From contig URDR01000011.1 in NCBI GenBank assembly GCA_900546645.1, positions 1 through 45,819 on the forward strand: a stretch of 45,819 nucleotides of DNA. The letters run 5' to 3'. The notes below the pieces were generated by a model. It had not been told where the DNA came from. It saw nothing but the letters and a program-made list of their open reading frames with translations, and searched no databases. Made by a program: the position numbers and the translations under genes. This DNA comes from an uncultured Bacteroides sp. Its GTDB lineage: Bacteria; Bacteroidota; Bacteroidia; Bacteroidales; Bacteroidaceae. Positions 9,756 to 18,345 of the stretch are shown here, in pieces (the first letter of the stretch is position 1; the number at the start of each line of letters is the position of its first letter).

Positions 9756-11825
9756 ATGAATAAATTGACAATGAAATATATGAATAAACTCACATGGAGT
9801 CTGATTCTCTGCACCGGTCTTTTCACCGCGTGCAGCGATGACGACGAGCCAGTCGGTCCCGGTGAAATTGCTGTGGACAAGACTGAAATTGCAGTGGGAC
9901 CGGAAGGAGGCTCGGAACTGATTGAGGTGACGACTCCCGACAGCTGGGTGGCTCAGGTAGCAGCTCCTTGGGTGATGGTTTCTCCGGCGAACGGAAACGG
10001 ATCAATGGAAAGCAAGGTAAACATCGATGCTACACTGGAATACCAAAGTCGCTCAACCGACTTGCTGTATCGCACGACAAGCGGTAAAAGCCAGACTGTA
10101 ACCATTACGCAGTTAGGTTATGGCAAACAGATTTACCTGAAAGAAGACGTAGTAGAAGTGGAAAGTGCAGCCGACTACGACAAGCGTCTCGTTGATTTCA
10201 CCATCACTGCCAATGTGGAATGTATCATCGACAAGGTGGAATATGAGTTTGAAACCAACGGAGTAGAACTGACGGAAGCGGAAATGGCAGAAGCTGAAAA
10301 AGAAAAAACCGGATGGTTGATGCGCCGAATCGGAAAGAATGAAATCAAGCTGGAAGATTTGAAAGAAACCGTAGTAACCAACCAGAAAGACCTCGGCATC
10401 GTACTCGATGAAGGTTCTCGTCCGCGTACCGTAAAACTGAACTGCCGCTGGAACATGAACATCGTGCCTTGGGTACGTGTGGCTAAGATTTATCTGGCTG
10501 CGAAAAATCCGGAAGACCAGTTGGTAAACGATAAGGGGGAAAACATCGACCACGTTATCCTGACCGTGAAGCAGAAAGCTGCCATGAAGATTGAAGACAA
10601 CCGTGCCGGCGACTCGCTTGCCATCGTGCTGATCAATGAAAAGGTACGAAGCATGTATCCCATTGAAACCAGCGAGAACATGCGTAACTGGACAGGAGTT
10701 ACTCTTTGGAAAGAAACCGATGACGATGCACCTGAAGGAGCTGTGGGACGTGTGCGCTCGGTAGCATTCAGCATGGTGAACATTGCCGACGGCGATGTAT
10801 TGCCGCGTGAAGTGCGTTACCTGAAATATTTGGAATCGTTCTCTATCGCCAGCAACGACAACAGCCAGATTCGCAACGTGAAGATGTGTGATGAGCTCTG
10901 CAACCTTGAGTATTTGAAGAGCCTGACCGTAAAAGCGTATGGCTTGCAGGAACTGCCGAACAACTTCAAGAACTTAAAGAACCTCGAAGTGCTCGACTTA
11001 AGCTTTAACTGCTTTACCAGCCTTGATAAACTGACTCAAACCATCAACAAAACAAACTTCCCGAAGATGCGCAAATTGCATCTGTACGGACAGCGCAGAA
11101 ACGATGTGATTACCGACTTGGAAGCATCTTCAAAAGATAACTATCAGTATAACGGCTATCCGCTCGGTCTGCACTTCAAGATGCATGGAAGTGGTCCTGA
11201 CGACCCGAAAGAAACCAATGCTTTCTTGCAACTGCTCACATGGGAAGAACTGGAAGCATTGGAACTGTCGTACTGCTTCATGGAAGGTACACTGCCTACC
11301 GATGAGCAGATGAAAACAGCTTTGAATGCTGCTAATAAACCGCTTCACTATACAGAAGCTGACTTCTCGAAAGACAAGAAAGATTACCTCACCAAACTGG
11401 TAGGTGATACTTGTAGATGGTTATTAGATGAGAAAGAAGTTACTCGTAAAAATGCAGACGGTACACCGATTGAAGGTGCCACAGTAAAAGGTAATGAAGT
11501 ATTGCGTGTATTACCGCGTGCCCGTGCCTTCTCATTGAACTTGAACTTCTTCACCGGTGAGCTGCCCAACTGGATTCTGTTCCACCCACACTTCGTTGAA
11601 TGGAGACCGACTGCCTTGATCTTCAATCAGCAGGAAAAGGGTAAGAACTCAGATGGTGAACCGGTAGGTTTCAGCAACATCGATGCCGATAACTACAACT
11701 TCTCTTATTACTACGGAGCAAAACCGAATGATAAAGATGCGGCTTATCCGATGTATTATAGTCTCTACGTGGCAAGCACGGGAGATCAGGAGGAAGAAAC
11801 CATCTCTATTCCTTACAGAAGATAA
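9756..11825 (+). CDS. BACON plus leucine-rich-repeat surface lipoprotein
   Basis: This is a 689-residue lipoprotein read from the first ATG. Two further in-frame starts at 9771 and 9780 are possible. The last gives the most normal signal peptide (MNKLTWSLILCTGLFTAC). The start region holds a near-repeat of ATGAATAAA 24 bp apart, which makes the choice uncertain. The lipidated cysteine is followed by SDDDEP, a surface-export signal. A BACON domain (EGGSELIEVTTPDSW ... SGKSQTVTITQLG) covers about residues 35-120. An unassigned segment follows, and then LRRs from about 350 (YLKYLESFSIASND, LEVLDLSFNCFTSL). It shares its architecture with the preceding LRR gene and is probably an ancient paralogue. 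The gap to the protease gene is 132 bp and contains an inverted repeat. Confidence 0.82.
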   Translation: MNKLTMKYMNKLTWSLILCTGLFTACSDDDEPVGPGEIAVDKTEIAVGPEGGSELIEVTTPDSWVAQVAAPWVMVSPANGNGSMESKVNIDATLEYQSRSTDLLYRTTSGKSQTVTITQLGYGKQIYLKEDVVEVESAADYDKRLVDFTITANVECIIDKVEYEFETNGVELTEAEMAEAEKEKTGWLMRRIGKNEIKLEDLKETVVTNQKDLGIVLDEGSRPRTVKLNCRWNMNIVPWVRVAKIYLAAKNPEDQLVNDKGENIDHVILTVKQKAAMKIEDNRAGDSLAIVLINEKVRSMYPIETSENMRNWTGVTLWKETDDDAPEGAVGRVRSVAFSMVNIADGDVLPREVRYLKYLESFSIASNDNSQIRNVKMCDELCNLEYLKSLTVKAYGLQELPNNFKNLKNLEVLDLSFNCFTSLDKLTQTINKTNFPKMRKLHLYGQRRNDVITDLEASSKDNYQYNGYPLGLHFKMHGSGPDDPKETNAFLQLLTWEELEALELSYCFMEGTLPTDEQMKTALNAANKPLHYTEADFSKDKKDYLTKLVGDTCRWLLDEKEVTRKNADGTPIEGATVKGNEVLRVLPRARAFSLNLNFFTGELPNWILFHPHFVEWRPTALIFNQQEKGKNSDGEPVGFSNIDADNYNFSYYYGAKPNDKDAAYPMYYSLYVASTGDQEEETISIPYRR

Positions 11826-11850
11826 GATAAGCTGACGAGGCAACAAGGTA

Positions 11851-11902
11851 ACCAGTTGACGAGGTTCTAAAAGCAAAGATTTTCAAAATCTTGTCAACTG
11901 GT
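11851..11902. repeat. GTGACAAG-family inverted repeat, copy A
   Basis: The arms are ACCAGTTGACGAG (11851-11863) and CTTGTCAACTGGT (11890-11902), 12 of 13 paired, with the exception able to form G-U in RNA. The left part aligns well with copy C after recA (GGCAACAAGGTAACCAG versus GGCAACGAGGTGACAAA, then TGACRAGG and YTCTRAAAAGC). It lies inside the operon between the LRR and protease genes, so it could act as an mRNA processing or stability hairpin. There is no T-tract. Confidence 0.7.
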
Positions 11903-11957
11903 CCACTGAAACCTTTTCAACTGAAAAAGAAACTCAAATAAAAAGAATAAAGAAAGA

Positions 11958-14051
11958 ATGAAAAAAAGATTTCTATATGCAGCCCTATTCGCCGGAGTAT
12001 TTTCAGCCTGTTCCGATGAACAGTTTGAAACTCCTTCTGTTCCCACCGACGAACAGACGGAAGTGGTGATTCCTTCGGATGCCACATCGGGCGAACTGCT
12101 GATTAAATTTAAGCCGGAGATGACCGAAATTCTGGATCAGGCTCTGGCACGCGCTTCCCGTGCGGGAGGCCCTGCTACCCGTTCGGGCATTCCTTCTACC
12201 GATGAGGTACTGACAATCTTGGGAGGTTATCACTTTGAGCGTGTATTCCCGATAGATGCCAAGAACGAAGAACGCACCCGTGAAGCGGGACTGCACTTGT
12301 GGTACTTGGTGAAATTTGACGAGAATACCGACTTGAAGAAAGCCGCGCAAGACTTGAAGAAGTTGGGCGAGATTTCAAAAGTGCAGGCAAACGGTCACAT
12401 CAAACGTGCGTATAACAACAAGAAACGCGTGTATTTCAACGAACCAGCCATGACCAGCCGTGCTTCAAGAGCTGCCAATGTAAACCTTCTGTTTACCGCA
12501 GACCCCGGCTTCGACTGTCAGTGGCATTATTTCAATACAGGTAACTACCCCAGCTTTGAAAACAAAAACGACAATCATGCCATGGCAGAACAAGGCTGCG
12601 ATGTGAACGTAGTGGAAGCTTGGCAGAAATGTACCGGCGACCCTTCCATCATCGTGGCAGTACTCGACGAAGGAGTGATGAACACGCACCCTGACTTGGT
12701 GGACAACATCTGGGTGAACGAAGGTGAAGTACAAGGAGCCGGCAAAGATGCCGACGGAAACGGTTACAAAGACGACGTTCACGGATATAACTTTGTAAAC
12801 AATACCGGCCTCATCAGCTGGAGCGACCTCAACGATTCAGGTCACGGTACCCACGTGGCAGGAACCATTGCTGCGGTAAACGGTAACGGCAAGGGTGTAA
12901 GCGGAATTGCCGGAGGAAACGGAAAACCAAACAGCGGGGTGAAAATCATGTCGTGTCAGGTATTCTCCGGACAATACGGTGTATCGCTGACCGGTGAAGC
13001 ACGCGCCATCAAGTATGCTGCCGATAACGGTGCCGTAATTCTTCAGTGCAGCTGGGGTTTGAACTCTGCCGATGCAAGCTTAATTGAAGGATACCAACCG
13101 GGACCTGCTACCGAAAAAGAATGGGCAGAAATCTATCCGCTTGAAAAAGAAGCCATCGATTACTTCATCCATAACGCTGGTTCTCCGAACGGAATCATCG
13201 ACGGCGGTGTGGCTATCTTTGCTGCCGGAAATGAATATGCCGGTATCCCGGCATTCCCTGCCGCTTACTCGAAAGTGGTATGTGTAAGTGCTACGGCTGC
13301 CGACTTTACTCCTTCTTCGTATACCAACTATGGAACAGAAGTAACGCTCTGCGCACCGGGCGGTGACTTTGAGTATTATGGCAAAATCGGTGAAAACGAT
13401 AAAGATATGTGGCAGGAAAATGAGACTAACGAAGCACAGGGCTCTATCCTTTCTACCTTGATTAAGAATGGTCAGCCGGCTTACGGTTACATGGACGGAA
13501 CATCTATGGCTTGTCCGCACGTATCGGGAGTGGCTGCTTTGGGACTCTCTTACGCTGCTAAACAGCGCCGTCACTTCAAGGCGAACGACTTCGTAGCTCT
13601 GATGAAGCAAGCTGTGAAACCGCTGGATCATCTTTACGGAGGTGGCAAGAAGAAAACCTATTACCGCAATCACGTGGTAGGTGCTGCTTCGGCTGAAACA
13701 GTGCCTTTGTCACAGTACATCGGCAAGATGGGTAGCGGAATGATTGACGCGAAGATGTTGCTCGACTTCATCGATGACACCAACAACAGCTACGACATGA
13801 AACTTCCGAACATCTATCTGGCTGTAGGAAGCAAAGACCAGAAAGAGCTGAAACTGTATTTTGAAGAAACTGCATTCACCTGCGAAGTGGAAGATGCCGC
13901 TATCGCTACGGCTGAAGTAGCTGGCAGTGTACTGACTGTTACTGGTGTGAAGGCAGGAACTACCCGACTTACCGTGAAGACAGCAGAAGGTCAATCGCAA
14001 ACAGTCATGGTTACGGTGAGCAAGAAAGCCGGCGACCACGGTTGGATGTAA
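11958..14051 (+). CDS. S8 (subtilisin-type) serine protease lipoprotein
   Basis: This is a surface-tethered endopeptidase of 697 residues. The signal peptide ends FSA, and Cys18 is followed by SDEQ, fitting outer-surface lipoprotein export. Residues about 40-160 form an inhibitor I9/fervidolysin-like propeptide (GELLIKFKPE). The catalytic domain has the full subtilisin triad: Asp237 in VAVLDEG, His296 in SGHGTHVAG and Ser516 in GTSMACPHVSG. The oxyanion Asn425 is in FAAGNEY. The C-terminal 90 residues look like a Big_2-type immunoglobulin fold (VLTVTGVKAGTTRLTV). All catalytic residues are present, so I expect activity. It is the only recognisable enzyme in the SusCD operon, which suggests proteins are cut at the surface and the peptides imported. 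The natural substrate, host or dietary, is unknown. Confidence 0.93.
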   Translation: MKKRFLYAALFAGVFSACSDEQFETPSVPTDEQTEVVIPSDATSGELLIKFKPEMTEILDQALARASRAGGPATRSGIPSTDEVLTILGGYHFERVFPIDAKNEERTREAGLHLWYLVKFDENTDLKKAAQDLKKLGEISKVQANGHIKRAYNNKKRVYFNEPAMTSRASRAANVNLLFTADPGFDCQWHYFNTGNYPSFENKNDNHAMAEQGCDVNVVEAWQKCTGDPSIIVAVLDEGVMNTHPDLVDNIWVNEGEVQGAGKDADGNGYKDDVHGYNFVNNTGLISWSDLNDSGHGTHVAGTIAAVNGNGKGVSGIAGGNGKPNSGVKIMSCQVFSGQYGVSLTGEARAIKYAADNGAVILQCSWGLNSADASLIEGYQPGPATEKEWAEIYPLEKEAIDYFIHNAGSPNGIIDGGVAIFAAGNEYAGIPAFPAAYSKVVCVSATAADFTPSSYTNYGTEVTLCAPGGDFEYYGKIGENDKDMWQENETNEAQGSILSTLIKNGQPAYGYMDGTSMACPHVSGVAALGLSYAAKQRRHFKANDFVALMKQAVKPLDHLYGGGKKKTYYRNHVVGAASAETVPLSQYIGKMGSGMIDAKMLLDFIDDTNNSYDMKLPNIYLAVGSKDQKELKLYFEETAFTCEVEDAAIATAEVAGSVLTVTGVKAGTTRLTVKTAEGQSQTVMVTVSKKAGDHGWM

Positions 14052-14065
14052 AATCATACTGAGAC

Positions 14066-14866
14066 ATGAATAAGGTTCAAAAGGTAAAAGCTTTTATCAT
14101 AGGGGCGGGAATCGCCTTGGCTGTGCCTGCTCTGGCACAGCCAAGCGGTGCGCCCGGTGCCTATGATGCAGTGCATCCTTCACTGCTTGCCCATGGCAGC
14201 CAGCTGATTCGGTTTGCCGAAGTCCGGAAAGACTTGGGTACGCTGACTGAAGACGATGCTCCGGTGACCTGCCGCTTTGTGGGAAAGAACGTCAGTTCAC
14301 AACCGATATGGATCCAGCGCATCCATACCACTTGCGGGTGCACAGCGGCTCAGCTCAGCCGGCGGGAACTGCAACCGGGAGATACCTGCGAGGTACGGCT
14401 GACTTATACAGCCAAGAATCATCCGGGTACCATTGATGCGGATGCGTTTGTTTACCTCTCGGTATCGGACAAGCATCCGGCAGCCCGACTGACGCTGACC
14501 GGAAACGTAGTGCCGGGTGCGGATGAATGGGCGCGTTTCCGTTACAGCATGGGCGCATTACGACTGAAGCAGAATAAGGTGAAGTTTACCGGTGTGAGTA
14601 AAGGAATGGAACCGGAAGCACGCATTCTTTGCGGCAACAGCAGCAAAGAGCCGCTGCGGATTACTGCCCTGCTGATTCCCCACTTCGCCACCCTGCGGAC
14701 GGAACCGGAGGTTATCCCTCCCGGTGAAGAAGCCGATTTGGTCATTACCCTGCATCCCGACAAGTTCCCGAAAGAAACCCAGGAAAGCCTCCACTTTTCT
14801 GTGATTCTGGATGGAGTAAAAGGCAAACCTTCCGACCGTACCATTCATGTGGAAGTATGTTTTTAA
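14066..14866 (+). CDS. DUF1573-domain exported protein
   Basis: This is a 266-residue exported protein with a signal peptide cleaved near PALA-QP. The motif HTTCGCTAAQ near residue 90 is the hallmark of DUF1573, an immunoglobulin-like domain common in Bacteroidota whose function is not known. A second beta-sandwich occupies the C-terminal half (GNSSKEPLRITAL). There is no lipobox and no LES, so it is probably periplasmic, unlike its neighbours. It starts 14 bp after the protease stop codon and belongs to the same operon. DUF1573 proteins are frequent companions of SusCD loci. Its G+C is visibly higher than that of the adjacent genes. Confidence 0.82.
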   Translation: MNKVQKVKAFIIGAGIALAVPALAQPSGAPGAYDAVHPSLLAHGSQLIRFAEVRKDLGTLTEDDAPVTCRFVGKNVSSQPIWIQRIHTTCGCTAAQLSRRELQPGDTCEVRLTYTAKNHPGTIDADAFVYLSVSDKHPAARLTLTGNVVPGADEWARFRYSMGALRLKQNKVKFTGVSKGMEPEARILCGNSSKEPLRITALLIPHFATLRTEPEVIPPGEEADLVITLHPDKFPKETQESLHFSVILDGVKGKPSDRTIHVEVCF

Positions 14867-14898
14867 AACGAACAAAAAAAATAAACTGATAAAAAAAT

Positions 14899-15372
14899 AT
14901 GAAGAATATATTCAAATTAATGGCGATTCTTACCTTCGTCTGCTGCTTTGCTTCTTGCGACGATGAGGAAGAAATCATCCCTACCCTTCCGGTCACTTCT
15001 GCCAACTTAGACGGTGTATGGCAAATGACGGAATGGAATAACGGAGAAGCTCTGCCCGAAGAACTGTACTCATACATCGTGTTCAACCGGAAAGAGCAGA
15101 CTTTTGAGATTTACGGTAACCTGAACAGCATGTATGCCGAATTATTCACCGGAGAATTTAAATTGAAAAACGACCCTTATCTGGGTTCGGTTATCAGTGG
15201 AGAATATAACTTCGGACAGGGTAAATGGGCAAACGAGTATATCGTAACCAATCTGCTGCCAAGCGGAGAAATGACTTGGACTGCAACTGAAGATGCAGAA
15301 GATGTGCGTAAGTTTGTCCGCTGTGAAAAGGTTCCCGAAGAAATTGTAGAGGAATCGAAAAAAGACGAATAA
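14899..15372 (+). CDS. Small lipocalin-like surface lipoprotein
   Basis: This is a 157-residue lipoprotein. The signal peptide ends FAS, and Cys20 is followed by DDEEE, a strong surface-export signal. The mature part begins LDGVWQMTEW, the usual opening strand of lipocalin-like or DUF4488-type domains in Bacteroides, with later strands such as EGSGEMTW-like turns (exactly PSGEMTW at about 122-128). The C-terminus is charged and probably disordered. It lies 32 bp after the DUF1573 gene and just before a strong terminator, so it is the last gene of the operon. A role in binding small hydrophobic ligands is possible but not shown. Confidence 0.65.
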   Translation: MKNIFKLMAILTFVCCFASCDDEEEIIPTLPVTSANLDGVWQMTEWNNGEALPEELYSYIVFNRKEQTFEIYGNLNSMYAELFTGEFKLKNDPYLGSVISGEYNFGQGKWANEYIVTNLLPSGEMTWTATEDAEDVRKFVRCEKVPEEIVEESKKDE

Positions 15373-15401
15373 GCGTCTCACCTCATTCGCCTAAGCGAAT
15401 A

Positions 15402-15447
15402 AAAAAAACGTCAAAGCGTTTCGATTGAAACGCTTTGACGTTTTTTT
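15402..15447. terminator. Perfect 21-bp bidirectional terminator
   Basis: The arms 15402-15422 and 15427-15447 are perfect reverse complements with a GATT loop. Each side ends in seven A/T, giving a T-tract on either strand. It separates the rightward SusCD operon from the leftward META gene. A small ATTCGC-CTAA-GCGAAT hairpin (15385-15400) precedes it. Confidence 0.97.
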
Positions 15448-15487
15448 AATAAACCTGCTAATGAAGTTGCAAGTTTTTAGGCCTCTC

Positions 15488-16267
15488 TTATTTCTTTTCC
15501 AGACCAGCCACTTCCTGACCGTTTTCATCCAGCAAAGAAAGGTTGCCATCTGCATCAATAGCAAAGCTGCGAACCTTACCCAATGCTTCCATGATTTTAC
15601 CTTCTGTATCCATATTCGGGCAAGACATCATGGTAGAAATCATCTGATCAAATTTCAAAGAAGCCGGATTTCCTTCTTCCTGCACCAAGTTTCCGTTAAC
15701 CATGTTACATCCGGCATTACCGTGTACACGCTTCTCGGCTACATTGAAAGCCAGGAACGGAGTATTTTCCATTTCGCCAAGCGTTTCACCTCCTACAGAA
15801 ACCAGCGTCCATTCCCCTTCCAGCGAGTTCAATGAAACTTCAGCTGCTTTACGCTTAGCCATAGTCATCACGTTATTGCCTTCAGCGTCTACCAAGACCA
15901 GTTTGTCTTCTGTACCTGAATAACCTGCAATTTTATCTAATGCAGCCAATACTTTTCCTTCGGTTTCCATTTCCGGACACATCATGCGAGTAGCACCTAC
16001 AGAAGTGAAACGGATTTTACCCGGCTGTACAGAATCGTATTCTACAACTCCCATCACGCGGTTACAACCTGCATTACCATACAGACGTTTTCCTGCCATA
16101 TCCAGTCCCAGGAAAGGCTTAGCGTCAGCCGATACTGCTTCTCCATTCACATCAACGATGTTCCATTCACCGGCCAGATTCACATTCGCTGTTTTAGAAC
16201 CGGTACCACAACTTCCCATAAATACGGCAAATCCCATAGCCGCAATGCTCATAAAAATCTTTCTCAT
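15488..16267 (-). CDS. Tandem META-domain (HslJ-like) lipoprotein
   Basis: This is a 259-residue lipoprotein. The signal peptide ends FMGS with lipidated Cys20 followed by GTGSK. There is no acidic export signal, so it probably faces the periplasm. It carries two META (DUF306/HslJ) domains in tandem, at about residues 31-140 and 146-255. Each opens with LxGEW and has the GNAGCN motif followed by a conserved MMCP or MMSCP. HslJ in E. coli is a heat-inducible outer-membrane-associated protein linked to novobiocin resistance; the function in Bacteroides is not settled. The gene is monocistronic, ending at the shared bidirectional terminator, with its own upstream promoter at 16348-16355. Confidence 0.88.
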   Translation of the reverse strand: MRKIFMSIAAMGFAVFMGSCGTGSKTANVNLAGEWNIVDVNGEAVSADAKPFLGLDMAGKRLYGNAGCNRVMGVVEYDSVQPGKIRFTSVGATRMMCPEMETEGKVLAALDKIAGYSGTEDKLVLVDAEGNNVMTMAKRKAAEVSLNSLEGEWTLVSVGGETLGEMENTPFLAFNVAEKRVHGNAGCNMVNGNLVQEEGNPASLKFDQMISTMMSCPNMDTEGKIMEALGKVRSFAIDADGNLSLLDENGQEVAGLEKK

Positions 16268-16284
16268 ATGCTTATTTTTAAGTT

Positions 16285-16346
16285 TTTGGGTTGATTAGTT
16301 CTTCAGTATGTAAGTTTTTGAATTTGTAAGTTACTAAAGAACTAAT
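16285..16346 (-). repeat. AACTTAAAAA-type array in the META gene leader
   Basis: On the minus strand this 5' leader contains degenerate copies of AACTTANAAA: ACTTACAAATTC, AAAAACTTACAT and CCAAAAACTTAAAAAT, ending a few bases before the start codon. It lies between the proposed -7 box and the ATG. Confidence 0.6.
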
Positions 16347-16347
16347 A

Positions 16348-16355
16348 CAAAAATA
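16348..16355 (-). promoter_or_regulatory. -7 box for the META gene
   Basis: The minus strand reads TATTTTTG, an exact match to TAnnTTTG, the Bacteroides primary sigma -7 consensus. It would give an 70-80-nt leader containing the AACTTA array. No clear -33 TTTG was confirmed. Confidence 0.5.
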
Positions 16356-16397
16356 CGGATATATTCCGAATACTGCATGGAATATGGAATTATTTCT

Positions 16398-16405
16398 TAT
16401 CTTTG
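16398..16405 (+). promoter_or_regulatory. -7 box for the dehydrogenase gene
   Basis: TATCTTTG matches the Bacteroides -7 consensus TAnnTTTG. It is 52 bp upstream of the start codon at 16458. Confidence 0.6.
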
Positions 16406-16457
16406 CGCTCATAGCACGGTAAACGTTTGCCGTTTTAAAAAAAAGTTCAAAGAATAA

Positions 16458-17651
16458 ATGAGTAAAGTATTAATCATCGGTGCAGGCGGTGTAGGAACCG
16501 TTGTTGCACACAAAGTGGCCCAACATCCTGAAGTATTTACGGAAGTAATGATTGCGAGCCGTACCCAGTCGAAATGCGATGCTATTGTTAAAGCAATAGG
16601 CAACCCTAACATCAAAACTGCGAAGGTAGATGCAGACAATGTAGATGAACTGGTGGCTTTATTCAATAGCTTTAAGCCTGAAATTGTTATCAATGTAGCT
16701 CTTCCCTATCAAGACTTGACGATTATGGAGGCTTGCTTGAAGGCTGGAGTCAACTATCTGGACACTGCCAACTATGAGCCGAAAGATGAAGCTCACTTCG
16801 AATACAGCTGGCAATGGGCTTACAAACAACGCTTTGAAGAGGCTGGACTGACAGCTATTTTGGGTTGTGGATTTGACCCGGGAGTAAGTGGTGTCTATAC
16901 TGCTTATGCTGCTAAACATCATTTTGATGAAATCCATTACTTAGACATCGTAGACTGCAACGCAGGAAACCATCATAAAGCTTTTGCTACTAATTTTAAT
17001 CCGGAAATCAACATCCGAGAGATTACGCAAAACGGACGTTATTATGAAGATGGAAAATGGGTGACTACTCAGCCGCTGGAATTCCATAAAGATTTAACTT
17101 ATCCTAACGTGGGACCTCGTGATTCTTATCTGTTGTATCACGAAGAGCTGGAATCGCTGGTTAAGAACTTCCCGACCATCAAGCGTGCACGCTTCTGGAT
17201 GACTTTCGGACAGGAGTATCTTACTCACTTGCGTGTGATTCAGAACATCGGTATGGCAAGCATCGAACCCATCAACTATAACGGAATGGAAATTGTTCCG
17301 CTGCAGTTCTTGAAGGCGGTACTTCCGAACCCGCAAGACTTGGGCGAAAACTATGAAGGTGAAACTTCTATCGGTTGCCGTATCCGAGGTATCAAAGACG
17401 GAAAAGAACATACCTATTATGTATATAACAACTGCTCACATCAGGCTGCTTATCAGGAAACCGGAATGCAGGGCGTAAGCTATACCACCGGGGTTCCTGC
17501 CATGATTGGTGCCATGATGTTTTTGAAGGGATTATGGAAACGTCCGGGTGTATGGAACGTGGAAGAATTTGATCCGGATCCGTTCATGGAAGAACTGAAC
17601 AAAAACGGTCTTCCCTGGCACGAGGTATTCGACGGGGATCTTGAACTGTAA
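16458..17651 (+). CDS. Carboxynorspermidine synthase-like saccharopine dehydrogenase family protein
   Basis: This is a 397-residue cytosolic NAD(P)-dependent dehydrogenase. The N-terminus has a Rossmann motif (IIGAGGVGTVVA, residues 6-17). The middle contains GCGFDPGVSGVYTAYA and the C-terminal part VPAMIGAMMFLKG, both typical of the carboxynorspermidine/carboxyspermidine dehydrogenase branch (CANSDH/CASDH) of the saccharopine dehydrogenase family. These enzymes condense aspartate semialdehyde with a diamine to make a carboxylated polyamine, which a separate decarboxylase (CANSDC) finishes to spermidine or norspermidine. That decarboxylase gene is not in this window. The gene has its own -7 box and is followed by an inverted repeat (copy B). 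The alternative call, a lysine-pathway saccharopine dehydrogenase, is less likely given the length and motifs. Confidence 0.85.
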   Translation: MSKVLIIGAGGVGTVVAHKVAQHPEVFTEVMIASRTQSKCDAIVKAIGNPNIKTAKVDADNVDELVALFNSFKPEIVINVALPYQDLTIMEACLKAGVNYLDTANYEPKDEAHFEYSWQWAYKQRFEEAGLTAILGCGFDPGVSGVYTAYAAKHHFDEIHYLDIVDCNAGNHHKAFATNFNPEINIREITQNGRYYEDGKWVTTQPLEFHKDLTYPNVGPRDSYLLYHEELESLVKNFPTIKRARFWMTFGQEYLTHLRVIQNIGMASIEPINYNGMEIVPLQFLKAVLPNPQDLGENYEGETSIGCRIRGIKDGKEHTYYVYNNCSHQAAYQETGMQGVSYTTGVPAMIGAMMFLKGLWKRPGVWNVEEFDPDPFMEELNKNGLPWHEVFDGDLEL

Positions 17652-17684
17652 TTTCTCATCATAATACAAGGTTTTCTTGAAAGG

Positions 17685-17769
17685 AACAAGGTGACAGGGG
17701 AATAAGACTCTGATATGATTAACACATCGTTTTCATGGAAGGAGCCTATTTATACCTTGTCACCTTGTT
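17685..17769. repeat. GTGACAAG-family inverted repeat, copy B
   Basis: The arms are AACAAGGTGACA (17685-17696) and TGTCACCTTGTT (17758-17769), 12 bp and perfect. The 61-bp interior includes a CTCTGA also seen in copy C. It lies between the dehydrogenase and the peroxiredoxin, inside a spurious upstream extension of the bcp reading frame. Confidence 0.8.
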
Positions 17770-17816
17770 TACTAAAGAAGCTACATCATCAACATACTAA
17801 TCAAAATTTCCATCTA

Positions 17817-18269
17817 ATGAATGTAGGAGATAAAGCCCCTGAAATACTGGGACTGAATGAAAAAGGGGAAGAAATCCGCTTAAGTAACTATAAAGGTAAG
17901 AAAGTAGTGCTTTACTTCTATCCTAAAGATATGACATCGGGATGTACTGCCCAAGCTTGTAATTTGCGCGACCATTATACGGCCCTCCGCGAAGCCGGTT
18001 ATGAAGTGATTGGTGTGAGCATCAACGATGCGAAATCACACTTGAAATTCATCGAGAAAAACCAGCTTCCGTTTACCCTGATTGCTGATACCGATTTTAA
18101 ACTGGTACAGGAGTTTGGCGTATGGGGAGAAAAGAGTATGTACGGACGTAAATATATGGGCACATTCCGTACTACTTTTATCATCAACGAAGAAGGGGTA
18201 ATTGAGCGGATTTTGCTTCCTAAACAGATTAAGACCAAGGAGCACGCTGCTCAAATATTAGGTGAATAA
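17817..18269 (+). CDS. bcp: Thioredoxin-dependent thiol peroxidase (Bcp/PrxQ)
   Basis: This enzyme reduces hydrogen and organic peroxides in the cytoplasm using thioredoxin. The 150 residues begin MNVGDKAPEI. The open frame extends back to 17715, but that extension crosses an inverted repeat and has no peroxiredoxin character, so I place the start at 17817. The peroxidatic Cys43 and resolving Cys48 lie in SGCTAQACNLRD, the spacing of the PrxQ alpha type. FYPKDMT and the later GVWGEKSMYGRKYMG are also characteristic. It precedes recA by 76 bp in the same direction and may be cotranscribed with it, linking oxidative defence and repair. The family call is firm. Confidence 0.96.
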   Translation: MNVGDKAPEILGLNEKGEEIRLSNYKGKKVVLYFYPKDMTSGCTAQACNLRDHYTALREAGYEVIGVSINDAKSHLKFIEKNQLPFTLIADTDFKLVQEFGVWGEKSMYGRKYMGTFRTTFIINEEGVIERILLPKQIKTKEHAAQILGE

Positions 18270-18311
18270 ATTAGCACGTTGCTTGCTGCTGATTTGTTCT
18301 TCCATCTCATG

Positions 18312-18335
18312 AACTAAAAAACTCAGAAACTTAAT
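18312..18335 (+). repeat. Short AACTTAAAAA-type array before recA
   Basis: Three degenerate units (AACTAAAAA, ACTCAGAAA, CTTAATACA) lie 10 bp upstream of the recA start, in the sense orientation. Confidence 0.45.
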
Positions 18336-18345
18336 ACATACAATA

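Noticed and set aside
17715..17816. N-terminal extension of the Bcp reading frame by 34 codons
   Set aside because: It crosses inverted repeat copy B, has no peroxiredoxin similarity, and the family begins at MNVGDKAPEI.
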